DNA of 64,000 bases. It comes from Stenotrophomonas maltophilia. Lineage in GTDB: Bacteria; Pseudomonadota; Gammaproteobacteria; Xanthomonadales; Xanthomonadaceae. The notes beneath the pieces were generated by a model that saw nothing but the letters and a program-made list of their open reading frames with translations, was not told the DNA's origin and made no database searches. The DNA is taken from NCBI RefSeq assembly GCF_002799245.1, contig NZ_NEQV01000002.1:930001-994000 (forward strand). Direction: 5' to 3'. The translations under genes were made by a program, and so were the position numbers. Numbering within the stretch: the stretch's first letter is position 1; each line of letters starts with the position of its first letter. Of the stretch, positions 62,952 through 64,000 are shown in pieces.

Positions 62952-64000
62952 ATGCGCCTGGGGAACCGTCTCATCGCCATCTGTGCCACCGTCGGACTGG
63001 GTCTGGCGAGCGCCGGTGCGTGGGCGGGCGAAGTCCGCCAGGTCCTGCTGAACACCGGCGCTACCGGCACCCGTGCCGAGATCTCGCTGGTCGGCAGTGG
63101 CGGCTACAAGACCTTGTCGCTGGCCGGCCCGAACCGCCTGGTGGTCGATTTCCCCGACTCCAGCGCGATACGCAACCTGAAAATGCCGGCTGCGCAGGGC
63201 GTAGTCACGGCGGTGCGTACCGGACAGCCGGTCCCGGGCACTTTCCGTGTCGTTTTCGACCTCGCCGAATCGGTGGCGCCGTTCCGCCCGCAGATGCAGC
63301 GCGAAGGCAATGAATCCAAGCTGGTGATCGAATGGCCGGGTGATGGCCCGGCCGTGGCCAGCAGCCGCCCGGCGGCGACGCCGGCCGTGCAGCCGCAGCC
63401 ATCCGCAGCGGGTGCTTCAGTTGCGCCCACGCCAGCCGAGAACGCGCAGTCGCGCACCGATGCCGCGCGTGCCACGGCCCTGCTGACCGCACAGGTGCAG
63501 CAGCAGGCCAGCGCCACCGCGGCTGCACCGGCCACGCCGACCCCGGCACCGACCACCGCGCCGGCCCAGGTCGCTGCGGCAGGTGTCGCGGCCAGCAGCA
63601 CGCCTTCGTCTTCGCCGGCTGCGATCCTCGCCGGCCAGCGCACCGCTGCGGTGGTGACCACGCCGCCGGCCACGGTTCCCGCACCGGTGCCGACGCCGGC
63701 CGAGCCGCCGCGTCCGGCCATGCCCAGCGATGCGTCACGCATCCGCATGCAGGCCGGCATGCGCCACCTGGTGGTGGCGATCGATCCCGGCCACGGTGGC
63801 CAGGACCCGGGTGCGATCGGCCCGACCGGAAAGCGCGAGAAGGATGTGACCCTGGCGGTGGCGCGCGAGCTGGCCCGTCAGGTCAACGCTACGCCGGGCC
63901 TGAAGGCCTACCTGACGCGCGACAGCGACGTGTTCATTCCGCTGCCGATGCGTGCGCAGAAGGCGCGTGCGAACAAGGCCGACATCTTCATCTCGATCCA
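62952..64000 (+). CDS. amiC: N-acetylmuramoyl-L-alanine amidase, AmiB/AmiC type (partial)
   Basis: A periplasmic zinc amidase that splits septal peptidoglycan during cell separation. The visible 349 residues hold a signal peptide (about 1-25), an AMIN peptidoglycan-targeting domain (about 26-130), a long Ala/Pro/Thr/Ser/Val linker (about 135-270), and the start of the Amidase_3 domain with VAIDPGHGGQDPGAIG and its first zinc His and Glu ligands to come. The window ends inside the catalytic domain. The ATG at 62952 follows a short gap with TTGCAT and no standard -10. It sits after tsaE as in many proteobacteria. Confidence 0.93.
   Translation, partial: MRLGNRLIAICATVGLGLASAGAWAGEVRQVLLNTGATGTRAEISLVGSGGYKTLSLAGPNRLVVDFPDSSAIRNLKMPAAQGVVTAVRTGQPVPGTFRVVFDLAESVAPFRPQMQREGNESKLVIEWPGDGPAVASSRPAATPAVQPQPSAAGASVAPTPAENAQSRTDAARATALLTAQVQQQASATAAAPATPTPAPTTAPAQVAAAGVAASSTPSSSPAAILAGQRTAAVVTTPPATVPAPVPTPAEPPRPAMPSDASRIRMQAGMRHLVVAIDPGHGGQDPGAIGPTGKREKDVTLAVARELARQVNATPGLKAYLTRDSDVFIPLPMRAQKARANKADIFISI

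Overview
This 64 kb window is a high-GC, gene-dense bacterial chromosome segment. It looks like core chromosome of a Xanthomonadaceae member, most likely Stenotrophomonas. The reasons are the sequences of the housekeeping proteins, the many GTAG-headed palindromes that resemble the SMAG repeats of S. maltophilia, small Xanthomonad-type proteins (DUF3011, DUF1653, DUF1328) and the gene order. No prophage, integrase, transposase, CRISPR array or rRNA was seen. Genus assignment is inference; no database search was possible.

Layout. (1) 1-5274: end of the respiratory complex I operon (nuoK tail, nuoL, nuoM, nuoN). (2) 5402-15083: the transcription/translation cluster, made of two tandem initiator tRNAs, rimP, nusA, infB, rbfA, truB, rpsO and pnp. 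(3) 15364-19210: a GH18 chitinase, a VOC protein, and a three-gene inner-membrane PepSY operon with a possible Fur site upstream. (4) 19640-27305: thrS, infC, rpmI, rplT, pheS, pheT, ihfA and a MerR regulator. infC appears to use an AUC start codon. (5) 27374-35211: tRNA-Pro followed by many small accessory genes: an LMW phosphatase, GNAT, two DUF3011 proteins, an Asp/Glu racemase, a CDF transporter, a LysE exporter, a tetR-SMR pair, and a pair of small paralogs. (6) 35345-44849: dxs, HNH endonuclease, acyl-CoA dehydrogenase, LEA14-like lipoprotein, Blc-type lipocalin, tandem tRNA-Phe genes, a CurA-type reductase, an Ada variant without its N-terminal domain, and an SDR. (7) 45300-49038: tRNA-Ala, two overlapping alpha/beta hydrolases (the second with a frameshifted N-terminus), a sugar phosphate isomerase, and a divergent TetR regulator with a clear palindromic operator between them. 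(8) 49255-64000: a TonB-dependent receptor, a Sel1/DUF4034-like protein, rnd, an FGE-sulfatase-domain lipoprotein, an M48 protease, xseA, queG, nnrD, tsaE, and the start of an N-acetylmuramoyl-L-alanine amidase cut by the window end.

The coding content is largely conventional. The most unusual signals lie between genes. A 533-bp convergent intergenic region (57906-58438) is bounded by a perfect 43-bp inverted repeat that carries the stop codons of both flanking genes and encloses further nested palindromes. A palindrome family beginning GGGGTCAGATCC occurs four times. Other points worth checking are a frameshift in an esterase, a His-rich loop in NuoL, and the 33-35 kb cluster of small secreted and cytosolic proteins.
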